Assembly (NCBI GenBank): GCA_963674545.2
Contig: CAXXFB010000001.1
Location: forward strand, 1,240,001 to 1,304,000
Length of the DNA stretch: 64,000 nucleotides
DNA from: JABGQS01 sp963674545
Lineage (GTDB): Bacteria; Bacillota; Clostridia; Christensenellales; SZUA-584
Reading direction: 5' to 3'
A program made the position numbers and the translations under genes. The notes under the pieces were generated by a model, which worked only from the letters and a program-made list of their open reading frames with translations, was not told where the DNA came from and did no database searches. Positions 7,520 to 17,600 of this stretch are shown piece after piece (within the stretch, counting starts at the first letter, position 1; each line of letters starts with the position of its first letter).

Positions 7520-8071
7520 ATGTCGGAACTAAAAACAACATACTTGCCAAAAGAATATAAAAAAAGTGTTGAGCGGATTTATAGTGAATATAAGAAGCTT
7601 ATGTATTATACTGCCATGAAGTTTGTCAACAACACTGATCATGCAGACGATATAGTCCACTCTGCTTTCTTGCGTATTATCAAACATATCAAAAAAATAG
7701 AATCGTTTACGCCTGAGATGCAAAAAGGGTATATTATTTATATTGTCAGAAACCTTTCTATAGATTTTCTAAAGCAAAGCGAAAACATATTGACTGTGCC
7801 GTTTGAAAAACATACGGCATATATTGAAGATGATAAGTATGATACTGAACGAATAGTTATTTCCAAACTTGAAATAAAGAAAGTTATGGATTGCATTGAT
7901 AACCTTGAACCAAAGTATTCAACAGCGGTGTTCCACAGATATGTCCTTGGCTTCTCAATGATAGAGATAGCTAAGATGCTTGATATTACCGTTGAAAATG
8001 CCAGAGTTAGATGCCACAGAGGAAGAAAAAAATTATTAAGCACAATTATGGATGGTGAATCAAATGGATAA
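7520..8071 (+). CDS. ECF-type RNA polymerase sigma factor
   Basis: A 183-residue sigma-70 family factor of the extracytoplasmic-function class. Region 2 is visible around residues 20-75 (YKKLMYYTAMKFV, DDIVHSAFLRIIKHI), and region 4 around 125-175 with the HTH in MIEIAKMLDITVENARVRCH. Region 3 is absent, as expected for ECF factors. It would direct RNA polymerase to a small regulon when freed from its anti-sigma. The ribosome site (GCGGGA) is weak. The stop overlaps the start of the next gene by eight bases, so the sigma and anti-sigma are translationally coupled. The signal is not evident, though the anti-sigma's outer domain suggests an envelope cue. Confidence 0.92.
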   Translation: MSELKTTYLPKEYKKSVERIYSEYKKLMYYTAMKFVNNTDHADDIVHSAFLRIIKHIKKIESFTPEMQKGYIIYIVRNLSIDFLKQSENILTVPFEKHTAYIEDDKYDTERIVISKLEIKKVMDCIDNLEPKYSTAVFHRYVLGFSMIEIAKMLDITVENARVRCHRGRKKLLSTIMDGESNG

Positions 8072-8744
8072 AAATCGCCACGATGAACTTGTAGATTCTT
8101 ATTTAAAATATGCAGGTGAAGAACTGCTCTGCAGACTTGCCGAGGAAGCCCCTTCTGAAGAGGAATTGGCTGATTTTGAAATACCATCAAATAATATCGA
8201 CAAAAGGATCTCCGCAACGATAAATAAAGAAGTGAATAAGCGGCGCAGAAAAAGAACATTCAAAATCGCAACCAGAGTAGCCGCCGGATTAATAATCGTC
8301 CTTATTGTTTCAACCATAACTATAGCAAGCTCTGAAGCTATACGAACAAGATTCTTCGACTTCTTTAAAACCTCTGATGAAGTTTCAGAAACTATAATCG
8401 TTAGTGACGATACTGATGTACAAGATGATATTTTACCCGGATATTTGCCCGAGGGATATCATTATGTAAGTGGGTCAGCAGATGAAATTATGGCTGTGAG
8501 TATTTATGAAGATTCGAATGGAAACACAATATATATTAGCCGAAAAAAAAGTGCTGGTACTATTTCATATGATAATGAACGTTCAACTTCTTATGAAACA
8601 ACTATTGATGGAAATAAAACCATTGTTATTGAAAGCCCAGACGTTAACACAATATTCTATTTTGGGGATTCATATGTTTATAAGCTATTTGGGATTGTTG
8701 GCGTTGATGAGCTTATCAAAGTTATAGAAAGTTTACCAAAATAA
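8064..8744 (+). CDS. DUF4367 membrane anti-sigma factor
   Basis: A 226-residue single-pass membrane protein. A cytoplasmic N-terminal part of about 65 residues ends in a basic patch (NKRRRKRTFK), one transmembrane segment follows (about 70-91), then an outer domain whose DILPGYLPEGYHYVSG and repeated short strands are typical of DUF4367. The family is found in Bacillota as the anti-sigma partner of ECF factors. ATG 8064 lies inside the sigma gene end (ATGGATAA); an in-frame ATG at 8052 is also possible. It should hold the sigma factor at the membrane until an outside signal is sensed. The partner assignment is strong from gene order; the ligand is unknown. Confidence 0.85.
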   Translation: MDKNRHDELVDSYLKYAGEELLCRLAEEAPSEEELADFEIPSNNIDKRISATINKEVNKRRRKRTFKIATRVAAGLIIVLIVSTITIASSEAIRTRFFDFFKTSDEVSETIIVSDDTDVQDDILPGYLPEGYHYVSGSADEIMAVSIYEDSNGNTIYISRKKSAGTISYDNERSTSYETTIDGNKTIVIESPDVNTIFYFGDSYVYKLFGIVGVDELIKVIESLPK

Positions 8745-8888
8745 ATTTATTTAAAAAAACTTGTAACATTTTATCGTTATATTCGTTTTAATTAGTAAGA
8801 GGTAAAGTAAAAACGGATATAGCTTTTTATACAATGCATCTTTTTATCTTTTACATCTTACAATAAATTTATTAGATTGAGGTATAAT

Positions 8889-9302
8889 ATGAGAAAAATT
8901 ATTACCATTTTATTAGCGATGCTTTTTTTACTAGCATTCACAGGAACAACGTTAGCCGCTGACAGTTCCGAAAGCGAACTATCAAGTACTCCCCCCAGCA
9001 CAAGATACGTTTATATGACATCTGTTGAAGCAAATCTGAATATCGTATCAAGCACCGCATATATGTCTGCGGAAATTAATTGCTCTGCAATTGTGGATAG
9101 CTGCAGTATATCTGCATATCTGCAGCGGTATGAGAACGGGGCCTGGGTGAATGTACAGCATTATTCAAAGTACAGCAGCACTAATTATTGTTCCTGGAGC
9201 AGCTCTCATAGCGCAACTGCCGGGTATAGTTATCGACTAAGAGTATATTTCTACGCTTGGTCTGGCGATAATAGAGAAAGCACTGTAGTCAATGCATATT
9301 GA
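8889..9302 (+). CDS. Small secreted protein, DUF6147-like
   Basis: A 137-residue exported protein. A clear signal peptide (MRKIITILLAMLFLLAF) ends near TTLA-A at residues 22-26. The mature part is rich in Ser, Tyr and Trp, predicted mostly beta, with cysteines in INCSAIVDSC and NYCSW. ATG 8889 has GAGGT five bases upstream; a TTG at 8877 is within that ribosome site and is not the start. It lies 145 bases after the ECF/anti-sigma pair and is followed by a strong terminator, so it could be a target of that sigma factor. The family name is tentative and the function unknown. Confidence 0.72.
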   Translation: MRKIITILLAMLFLLAFTGTTLAADSSESELSSTPPSTRYVYMTSVEANLNIVSSTAYMSAEINCSAIVDSCSISAYLQRYENGAWVNVQHYSKYSSTNYCSWSSSHSATAGYSYRLRVYFYAWSGDNRESTVVNAY

Positions 9303-9322
9303 TGTATTGATCTAAGAAATAT

Positions 9323-9365
9323 TAGCTAAGTGTTGCGACCATATCACAACAGTTAGCTTTTTTTC
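9323..9365 (+). terminator. Intrinsic terminator of the sigma operon
   Basis: AGCTAAGTGTTG pairs with CACAACAGTTAGCT (one bulge) around a short loop and is followed by a run of seven T. It closes the operon after the secreted protein gene. Confidence 0.85.
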
Positions 9366-9469
9366 TTTATGAAAAAGTATTTAACGCTCTACGATTCTGA
9401 AAACTTTAGGTTCAAAACTATTGTATTGCCTTTGACCAGACTTAAATAAAAATATAGATATTAGTCAAG

Positions 9470-9498
9470 TAGACCAAAAAATGCTTTAGTGTTATAAT
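9470..9498 (+). promoter_or_regulatory. Sigma-A promoter of the two-component operon
   Basis: TAGACC (9470-9475), a 17-base spacer ending in TGT, then TATAAT (9493-9498): a good extended -10 promoter 44 bases before the response regulator start. Confidence 0.7.
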
Positions 9499-9541
9499 TT
9501 AACAAGTAAGAAAATTCACGATAAAAATTATGGAGTAAAGC

Positions 9542-10189
9542 ATGGCTAATATAATGATTGTTGAAGACGAGCGTCCTATCAGCGATCTGATTACACTCAA
9601 CTTACAAATGACAGGCCATAACTGCATCCAAGCGTTTTGCGGAAAAGATGCAATAACTTTTGCCAAAGACGGCGATTTTGACCTGCTTCTTCTTGATATT
9701 ATGCTGCCGGATATTGATGGGTTCAGCGTGCTGGATAAGGTAGAGAACATCCCCACGATATTCATTACTGCAAAGCACGAAACAAGCGATAAGGTTCGCG
9801 GTTTTACACAAGGTGCAGACGACTATATCACAAAACCATTTGAAATAACCGAGCTTCTTTTAAGGGTGCAGGCAGTTCTCAGGAGAACGCAAAAAGAAGA
9901 AACTTCGTATGCATCTGGCGACCTTATGGTCAACTTTGATGCAAAACAGGTATTCCTTAGAGGCAAGCCAGTATATCTGACACTGCAGGAGTTTAATTTA
10001 TTGAAGTTGCTGATAGAAAACCGAAATGTCGCGCTCAGCCGGCAGCGTCTTTTAAAAGAAGCATGGGACATCAACTATTTGGGAGAAACCCATACCATAG
10101 ATGTCCATATACAAAAGCTTCGCAAAAAACTTGAGCTGGGTGAGCGCATAAACACGGTATTTAAAGTTGGATACCGTTTCGAGGATTGA
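9542..10189 (+). CDS. OmpR/PhoB-family response regulator
   Basis: A 215-residue regulator. The receiver domain (1-115) has the acidic pocket Glu8-Asp9, phospho-acceptor Asp52 in LLLLDIMLPDIDG, the switch Thr in FITAKH and the conserved Lys in TKPFE. The C-terminal winged helix (about 125-213) has LTLQEFNLLKLL, SRQRLLKEAW and the recognition helix HTIDVHIQKLRKKL. It would be phosphorylated by the kinase whose gene starts four bases after its stop, and would bind tandem DNA sites. The downstream exported protein gene is a possible target. Confidence 0.95.
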   Translation: MANIMIVEDERPISDLITLNLQMTGHNCIQAFCGKDAITFAKDGDFDLLLLDIMLPDIDGFSVLDKVENIPTIFITAKHETSDKVRGFTQGADDYITKPFEITELLLRVQAVLRRTQKEETSYASGDLMVNFDAKQVFLRGKPVYLTLQEFNLLKLLIENRNVALSRQRLLKEAWDINYLGETHTIDVHIQKLRKKLELGERINTVFKVGYRFED

Positions 10190-10193
10190 CTCT

Positions 10194-11312
10194 ATGAATA
10201 TCTGGCAGAAAAACTTTATTTTTGTAGCTTTTATTTTCACAATAATACTATATGCTTGTATCTTCCTTCTCGTAACGCCTTCCATTCTTTCTTTGCTGGA
10301 ACATTCAAAAGAAACTGCTATAAGCGAAGAATATGCCATTTCCCGTTCACTGGACAGCACTTTTAACAATTTAAAAAAACAAAGCCACAAAAGCTCGGCA
10401 GAGCTTTTCGCCAGGAACTATGAGGATAGCGGTATATTTCTGGAGATAGGCAGCGATTCAGGAGTACTGTTCAGCAATCTGCCTTTTTCGCATACAACAA
10501 AGGGTGGTACTTTATCCTGGGTAAAGCAAAACAATGATACATATATTAATATCTCTGACCAACTGACCAGCGGATATTATTTTATTTATATGAAGTCAGT
10601 AACTGAAGTAGTAGGTACCAGCAATAAACAATGTGTTAGCGCAGTTTTGTTGGGAGTGGGCGTAATACTTGCTTTGTTTACACTGCTCTATTTCTCACTC
10701 AAGAAGATAAATAAACCTATCGACAGGCTTGCTCATGAGCTGCGCACTCCTTTGACTGTGATAAGCGGCTATGCTGAAGCCTTGATGATCTCCAATATGT
10801 CGGAAGAGCAGCGGTATCTTGCAACCCGCTATATCTTGGATGAGAGCAAACACTTAACGCAGGTATCTGAGAAGCTGCTTACGATAGCAAACCTGCGTCA
10901 GCGGAAAATAGACAAGGTGAGTGTAGATATCGAAGACCTTTTTATACACGCTCAAAAAACATATGGCAGTGTTAAATATAAAGTGAACTGGAAACGGGTA
11001 ACGGGCGACCGGCTTCTTTTACAGAGCCTTATCAACAATCTGACAGCGAATGCTATCAAAGCATCACCAAAGGACAGCACGGTTGAGCTGACTGCCAGCA
11101 GCGGTAAAATCATTGTTCGCGACTTTGGAAAAGGCATGAGCAGCGAAGAGCTGGAATACGTTAATGATCCGTTCAGAAAAGATAATCCGTTTGGCAGAAA
11201 CGGGCTTGGCGTTCCGCTATGTCACGAAATCGCAAAGCTTCACAAAGCAGTATTGCACTATTCTTCTGAAGAAGGAAGCGGAACAACCGCCACGATAACT
11301 TTTACAACTTAA
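10194..11312 (+). CDS. Membrane sensor histidine kinase without HAMP domain
   Basis: A 372-residue kinase. Two transmembrane segments (about 7-29 and 148-172) bracket an extracytoplasmic sensor of about 115 residues. The phospho-acceptor His is in AHELRTPLTVISGYAEAL, with N box NNLTANAIKAS, G1 DFGKGMS and G2 GRNGLGVPLC. The second transmembrane segment is followed by KKINKPIDRL, the usual opening of a HAMP linker, and then directly by the His box, so the HAMP domain and upstream dimerisation helix are essentially missing. ATG 10194 is preferred over a TTG at 10167 that lies in the regulator gene. It should act on the upstream response regulator. Confidence 0.9.
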   Translation: MNIWQKNFIFVAFIFTIILYACIFLLVTPSILSLLEHSKETAISEEYAISRSLDSTFNNLKKQSHKSSAELFARNYEDSGIFLEIGSDSGVLFSNLPFSHTTKGGTLSWVKQNNDTYINISDQLTSGYYFIYMKSVTEVVGTSNKQCVSAVLLGVGVILALFTLLYFSLKKINKPIDRLAHELRTPLTVISGYAEALMISNMSEEQRYLATRYILDESKHLTQVSEKLLTIANLRQRKIDKVSVDIEDLFIHAQKTYGSVKYKVNWKRVTGDRLLLQSLINNLTANAIKASPKDSTVELTASSGKIIVRDFGKGMSSEELEYVNDPFRKDNPFGRNGLGVPLCHEIAKLHKAVLHYSSEEGSGTTATITFTT

Positions 11313-11378
11313 TTACATCTCTGTGAGGACTCGGTTATTTGCCCCGTTGTATTATTTCACCAGAAAGGGGATGATAAA

Positions 11379-12827
11379 ATGATTAAAGTAGTTAAAACAA
11401 ACAAAACGCTTTTCATCGTTCTGGCTGGTGTTCTCGTTATTGGAGCTTGTCTTGCGGTAGTATTGAGCATAACTGCCAACACCGCCAAGGCTGAACAGCA
11501 GATTCAAACAGCTGAAGACGAGGCAGTCATTGACACGTCACTATCCGAAGATGCTCAAAATGCAGCCGCAGAGTCTGCCGCAAGTTCCGGCCCGATCAGT
11601 GCAGAAGGGTTGCGCAGAATAGTCATGAATAAGGAATACCGCAGGAGTTACCTTATTCCTGTTACAGACAGCGTTGTACCCAAAGAGGCTGATACCTGGA
11701 ACAGCATTGAGCCAGAGAACTATTACGACCTGAAGATGGATGCTTTTGATAAAGCAAAGCAGTATGCAAAAGATTTCTTTGGACTTGAACTAACTGAAAC
11801 GTCCGACAGCTTCTGGTATTATACCGACAGCAGCGAATTGCGCAGCGATTTCATAAAATTCGCGACAAGTGACGACTCTATAGTATGCACGCTTGCAGCG
11901 GATACGCTGGATCTGATAAACATCGACTATAACTATGTTCCTTCACAGAAAGTCACAGAAGAAGATTCTCTGGAAAACGAGTCTATCACGGATAAAGTGT
12001 CAGCAACAGCCAATGAAATTGCAGACGTATTTGGCACCACCGTTAAGGATGTCCGCGGTTCCGGCGGCGGCGGGTATCAGCAGGAATTTGCTGTGAAAAC
12101 TTTTGATATCTTAACAAATGACGATGGTTTCATCAAATTTGGAATGCTAAACGGAGAATGTTATTCTGTCAGTGTTTATCCTGCACAGGCTTGTATGAAT
12201 GAATGCGTATATTTCGAAGCGGATATACAGCGCGATCCTACTGTTGTAAAGAACGCCGTTCCACAGGATTTTGAGGAAGGCGAGCCGGGAAGCGACGACA
12301 TGACTCAAGACGAGGCGCTGGGATTGTATATGTCTTTCCTTACCCTTGCTAACGGTGACGGTGACTATGACGATCCTTCAATGACATTCTACATAGATAA
12401 TTCGGGTGTTAGAGAGAACTACTGGCACATGGAAGGCGAGAAGCTGACTATGGATGTGGCATCAAACAGCATGTGGATAGTAAATCTTACTTGTGACCAG
12501 CTTTGGAACCCTGACTATGACCTTACAAAAATCAAATATAATGCCATGGGCGGCACAAAATATGAAGAATATGTTAATAATATAATGGTTAATATTTTCG
12601 GAGATGATGTGCTGAGAGTGGAAGCAAACGCAGTATACGACGGACATTTCTGCACTGAAATCGCATTTATGGCTGACGATTCCGCCTATGAATTTATGTT
12701 TGAAGACGGTAAGTTGATATCGGTTACCTACACATTTGACTTTGCATACTTTGGACGTGTGTTTGGTTGGAAAGCAGATAACGTATATGTCAACTCGACT
12801 ACAGGCGAAGAGATTATTCCACAATAA
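11379..12827 (+). CDS. Exported or membrane-anchored protein of unknown function
   Basis: A 482-residue protein with an N-terminal hydrophobic segment (about 9-30). The string VIGAC could serve as a lipobox, so it is either a lipoprotein or a single-pass anchored protein. An Ala/Glu/Ser-rich linker (30-75) leads to a large acidic outer region with no family I can name; two parts (about 100-200 and 330-470) both mix aromatic strands with FDKAKQYAKDFFG-like helices, suggesting a duplicated fold. AAGGGG precedes the ATG. It follows the two-component pair by 66 bases and probably shares its transcript, so it may be the regulated output or a sensor accessory. Low sequence recognition; export is well supported. 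Confidence 0.65.
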   Translation: MIKVVKTNKTLFIVLAGVLVIGACLAVVLSITANTAKAEQQIQTAEDEAVIDTSLSEDAQNAAAESAASSGPISAEGLRRIVMNKEYRRSYLIPVTDSVVPKEADTWNSIEPENYYDLKMDAFDKAKQYAKDFFGLELTETSDSFWYYTDSSELRSDFIKFATSDDSIVCTLAADTLDLINIDYNYVPSQKVTEEDSLENESITDKVSATANEIADVFGTTVKDVRGSGGGGYQQEFAVKTFDILTNDDGFIKFGMLNGECYSVSVYPAQACMNECVYFEADIQRDPTVVKNAVPQDFEEGEPGSDDMTQDEALGLYMSFLTLANGDGDYDDPSMTFYIDNSGVRENYWHMEGEKLTMDVASNSMWIVNLTCDQLWNPDYDLTKIKYNAMGGTKYEEYVNNIMVNIFGDDVLRVEANAVYDGHFCTEIAFMADDSAYEFMFEDGKLISVTYTFDFAYFGRVFGWKADNVYVNSTTGEEIIPQ

Positions 12828-12858
12828 CATAAAGTAAAGTTAAACTAACCAAAACTAA

Positions 12859-12886
12859 AGGGAGCTCTTATTTATAAGGGCTCCCT
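12859..12886 (+). terminator. Terminator hairpin, convergent region
   Basis: AGGGAGCTCTTA and TAAGGGCTCCCT form a 12-bp stem with one G-T pair and a 4-base loop. The tail is ATTAATATTATT on the plus strand, so the U-tract is imperfect. It lies 32 bases after the stop of the plus-strand gene and before the convergent kinase gene. Confidence 0.65.
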
Positions 12887-12923
12887 ATTAATATTATTCT
12901 TCCGCAAAGCTTGAAAGGGAAGG

Positions 12924-14645
12924 TTAACTGATATCTTCCCCCTCACCCCCATCATTTTTCTGTTTGACAGGCAAATCAACAATAAACTGAGTGAACTTGC
13001 CCTGCTTTGTTTTAAAGCTCATCTTCCCGCCGTGATCTTTGACTATACCAAAGCTGATATAAAGGCCAAGACCCGTTCCTTCAGATCTGCTCTTTGTAGT
13101 AAAGAACGGATCGAATATGTTCTCTCCAATATCCTTTGGTATGCCGTTGCCGTTGTCTCTTACTGTTATTCTTATCATCTTTTGTTTGTCAGAATCGACC
13201 TCTGACACGTTGACGTTAATTGTTTTCTGTTCATCAAATCCTTTGTATTTTGCGTTGAGCGCATCTTTAGCGTTTATGATAAGATTAAGCAGAACTTGTT
13301 GTATCTCCTGGCTCCTGCATTCTATCTTTGGCAGATCCGGCTGCACATCAATTTCGAGTGCAATCTGGTCCTGCTTGATGACTGTATCAATAAGATTTAG
13401 AATATTGTTGATTATGTCTGCTATCTGTGTTTCGACAAACTGCTTGCTGCCCGTTCTCGAAAACTGAAGAAGGTTTTCTACCACTCCCGATATCCTGTCC
13501 GACTCTTTTATTATTTCTTTTGAAAATGTACCTATCGACTCCCTGAACTCATTACAGTCTAATTCGTCTTTATTTACGATATCCAGTATGACCTGTCCGT
13601 AATTGAGTATGCCGTTGAGCGGATTGTTTATTTCGTGAGCAACGCCGCTTGCAAGAACACCTACCGATTCAAGCTTTTGCTGAGACCTCAGATGAGATTC
13701 CATTTCTAACATGGCTCTGTTTGACTTCTCCAGCTCCAGAGTCTTTTGTTTGATATGTCTTCTAACAAAGATAACAACTAATATCAGCGTTATGAGCAGC
13801 ACCGGCAATATTACTATGGCTGAAGCATCGATCATTTCACGAAGACTCGGTTTAGTGTCTGTAAGAAACGGGAACCACTTTATATATAGCCTGTCGAATG
13901 TACCATTGGTGGAGACTATGGCCAGTCCTTCATTGAGCTTCGAGAGGAGCTCTTTATCCCCTTCCCTTACAGCAAAACAAAACTTCTGCTCGAACCCTGA
14001 AAGATTCGTCCTTATCTCTGTAAGCCCGTCTTCATCTATTCTTGTTGCTGCTTTAACCTTGCTTAGCCCCATCTGAGAGATAAGCTGTTCACCTACAAGA
14101 CTTTGAGCAAGAACTGCATCGTATTTTCCGGACGCCAGCAGTTCAAAAGCTTCCCGGTATGTGCTGGTTAATGTAAGCTCGTCGCCAAGACCCTTCCTTA
14201 CTGCATATTCGTGAGCGTTGTCACCCTCCATGACCAATATTCGTTTTCCGAACAGGTCATCCTCTGTTCGAATGTCAGTATTGTCCGTCCTTATAAATAT
14301 ATTGCCATGCATAACAATATAAGGTACTGAAAAATCGAAGTACTCGTCTCTTTCCTGCGTGTATCCAACGAGCGGCAGGACATCCAATTTGCCTTCTTTA
14401 AGTTCTTCCTTTATGTTTGCCCAGCTATCAACTTTGAAAGAGATTCTCAGACCCATTACATCGGCAACTTCTTTTAGAAGCTCAACTGAAAAACCGTCTG
14501 CATTTCCGTCGGTAGTTACAGAAAAGGGAGGATAGTCATATTCGGTTGCGCTCTTGTATGTATATCCGGCATCATCACTGCACAGCGCTGACATTGGAAA
14601 AAATAATATAGCAAACAAGATAGCTGTAATTATGATTCTTTTCAT
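12924..14645 (-). CDS. Histidine kinase with extracellular solute-binding sensor
   Basis: A 573-residue kinase. A signal peptide or first membrane segment (residues 1-22, ending SALCSDD) is followed by a family-3 solute-binding domain (about 30-260: YDYPPFSVTTDG, ADGFSVELLKEVADVMG, GKLDVLPLVGYTQERDEYFDFS). A transmembrane helix (about 272-297) leads to the kinase core: AHEINNPLNGILNYGQ, NLIINAKDAL, DNGNGIP, FTTKSRSEGTGLGLYIS. The sensor type binds amino acids or similar small solutes in related transport proteins. ATG 14645 is chosen for the GGGGA five bases upstream; ATG 14657 lacks a site. It directly follows the multi-PAS kinase gene and shares its His-box type. No DNA-binding regulator accompanies it. 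Confidence 0.9.
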   Translation of the reverse strand: MKRIIITAILFAILFFPMSALCSDDAGYTYKSATEYDYPPFSVTTDGNADGFSVELLKEVADVMGLRISFKVDSWANIKEELKEGKLDVLPLVGYTQERDEYFDFSVPYIVMHGNIFIRTDNTDIRTEDDLFGKRILVMEGDNAHEYAVRKGLGDELTLTSTYREAFELLASGKYDAVLAQSLVGEQLISQMGLSKVKAATRIDEDGLTEIRTNLSGFEQKFCFAVREGDKELLSKLNEGLAIVSTNGTFDRLYIKWFPFLTDTKPSLREMIDASAIVILPVLLITLILVVIFVRRHIKQKTLELEKSNRAMLEMESHLRSQQKLESVGVLASGVAHEINNPLNGILNYGQVILDIVNKDELDCNEFRESIGTFSKEIIKESDRISGVVENLLQFSRTGSKQFVETQIADIINNILNLIDTVIKQDQIALEIDVQPDLPKIECRSQEIQQVLLNLIINAKDALNAKYKGFDEQKTINVNVSEVDSDKQKMIRITVRDNGNGIPKDIGENIFDPFFTTKSRSEGTGLGLYISFGIVKDHGGKMSFKTKQGKFTQFIVDLPVKQKNDGGEGEDIS

Positions 14646-14668
14646 CGCTTTCCCCATTTATATGTATT

Positions 14669-17600
14669 TTATTTCAGATCCCAGCCGTTATCACACGGCA
14701 GGTGCAATGTGAACCTGGTAAACTTATCCGGTTCTGATTCCACCGTAATCTGTCCGTGATGTTCCTTAACAATGCCATAGCTTATAGACAGCCCAAGCCC
14801 AGTCCCTTTGTCTTCTTTTTTTGTGGTAAAGAAGGGGTCGAATATCCTCTGCTTTATTTCATCGGATATACCTCTTCCAAAGTCTTCAACATCAATGGAT
14901 ATCCATTTTCTTTTGTCCTGTGTGTACTGTTTGCAGGTAAGATTGATTATTTTGTTTTTATCGGCGCCCGGATACCGCTCGTTGAGCGCATCCCTGGCGT
15001 TTGTAAGAAGGTTCATCAAAACCTGCTGTATTTGCTGACTCCTGCACTTTATTTTACAGATATTCTTTGCAATCTTCACATTTAATTCAATGTTATCGTG
15101 TCTGAATATCGTTCGTATCAGAGAAAGCGTGCCCTCCACAATGTCTTCAAGGCGAGCGTAGCTGTGCTGCTGGTTGTTTTGCCTTGAGAAATCAAGCAGG
15201 TTTTTGACTATAACGGAAACCCTGTTAGTTTCTCGGATTATCTCTTGTGCAAAGTTCTTTATATCCGAATCCTCTTCAACACTGTCTGATATGACCTGAC
15301 CATAATTGAGTATTCCGTTTATCGGGTTGTTTATTTCATGTGCAATTCCACTTGCAAGAGTACCTATCGATTCGAGCTTTTGCTGATTTCTTAATATACT
15401 ATCTGCCTTTTCCTTTTCTTTTTCCAAAGAGACCTGCTCTGTTATATCTCTTATTGCCCCAAGCACCTTCATTGTCTTATTTTCACTGTCTACTTCGAGT
15501 TCGGCTACCGATCTTATATATTTTGTTTCCCCGGTTAGCGGAGGTTTGATACGAAAAATGAGGTCATATCCTCTTTTACCTTCTCTAAAGTCGATAAGAG
15601 CCTTATGCGCCATCTCTCTGTCATCTTCATGGATGCACTGTTCAACATAATCTACGCTGACATAGCCTGTATCCTCTGGCATCCCGTATATTGCAAAAGC
15701 ATTCTCTGAAGCCCATATCATATCGCTGCCTTCTTCTATCTCCCAAGAGCCGGATTTGGCTATTTTCTGTGAACGTCTCAGTCGTCTCTCTTTGCTTTCC
15801 AGCTTTTTCTGTGCTTCGAGCTGATCCGTGATATCGCTAAGTATACAGTGACAATGCGCATTCTTAAAACTACCCGGGCCTTTGTGTGCTTTCCTGCTTG
15901 TAAATTTCACTGTAATAATGCTATTGTCCTTTTTAACCATCCTGAGATCAACAATATTGTTGCCTATTCCATTGAAATTCTGAAAAGCTTCTTCGAACTT
16001 CTTTGCTTCATCCGGAACTATGAATTTATCGAACCTCTTACCTATAACATCTTTCTTCTTATACCCAAACATCTGCAGCCATGTATCGTTTACCACGATA
16101 AATCTTCCTTCATCGTCAAGCGATTGGTAACCAAGCGGCGCATCCTCGAAAAGCAGCCTGTATCGGTTAGCTCTCTCATTGAGCTTTTTCTCTGCTTCTA
16201 CCCTTTCTGTATCATCGAATATTATAGAAAACAGCTGTTTCTTACCGTCGATTTCAACTAATGTTGAATCAACGATAACATCTCTAATCCTGCCGTCCCT
16301 AAGTTTATTCTTCAAACTAAGCCTGGCGCTTCCATTTTTCACTATTGAATTTATTGTTTTATCAATTTCACTCTTCGATACTATATTCAGGTCATATTTC
16401 GTTTTCTGAAGCATATCTTTCAAAGGCCACCCATAGAAACTGCAAGCAGCAGGATTCGCATGTTCTATCTTTGCGTTTTCAGGATTTATAAGCAACATGT
16501 TTGCGCTGCTAGCTTCGATCATGCTTCTAAATCTTTCTTCACTTATCCTTAAAGCATCTTCAGCTTTTTTTATTTCAGTAATATCTTTTACTGTTATCTC
16601 AACACCCATAAGTTCATTGTTTGAATTGTAGATGCTGTTATATGTGCTTGTGAACCACTCTTTGCCTTCCGGGGTTATGTCAATATCTTCATATTCTTTT
16701 GATTTCTTGGTTTTCAGTGCCAGTTTCAAGCGTTTCATGAATACTTTTGCATCTCTTTCTGTGAAAAGCTCATTAATGGTTTTACCTTCAAAATCTTCCG
16801 GGTTGCCTCCCATGTTTCTAGCTGCCATATTATTAAGCATTATTGCTCTGCCTTCCGGATCAAAATAGCCTATTCCTACTCCGGCATTGTTAAAAAGCGC
16901 TCTCATTTCCTCTCTGGAACGCTCAAGCTCACGATGAGTTTCTTTTTCTGCAGTAATATCCCTAAAGAACCCGACATAGTTATCATTATCAACCTTAGCT
17001 GCCCTTAAGTACCATGTCCTTCTTTCACCTTTTTTGGTTATGTAATCCTTCTCCATTTCAATGGAGCCATTTCCTTTAAGAATTGCAAAGCTTTTGCTGC
17101 CTGGCATCTTAGTATCCGGAGCTTGAAGAGAGTTAACATTCATTGAAATCAGCTCTTTCCTGCTGTAGCCGGACATCTTCTGAGCCTCTTCGTTCACATC
17201 CTTGTACTTTCCGTTTGCATCAGCGACAAAAATGCCATAAGGTGCTTTCTGCAAATAACTGTCCAGCATTTTTTTCTTTTCATCAAGCTCTTGATGCTCT
17301 TCAATCATATTGGTAACATCATTATATAATGCAACAATTTGATTATCGTTAAGCTTTACTATATCATTCTCAAAATATCTTTTTTGTTTTTTCTCTATAT
17401 ATGGTGATGGCGGGAAGTGAACAGGCTTGCCAGTTTTAAAAACGCTATGGAACTCCTTTATTATCCCGAATTCTTCAACATTTGGTCTAAAATCTTTTAG
17501 GTTTATACCCAGCACATCTTTCTTCTTTACATTCTCGATTTTTCGTCCAGCTCTGTTGATGTCTCTTATTATATAGTCTTCAGGCTTTTCTCCCTCATTC

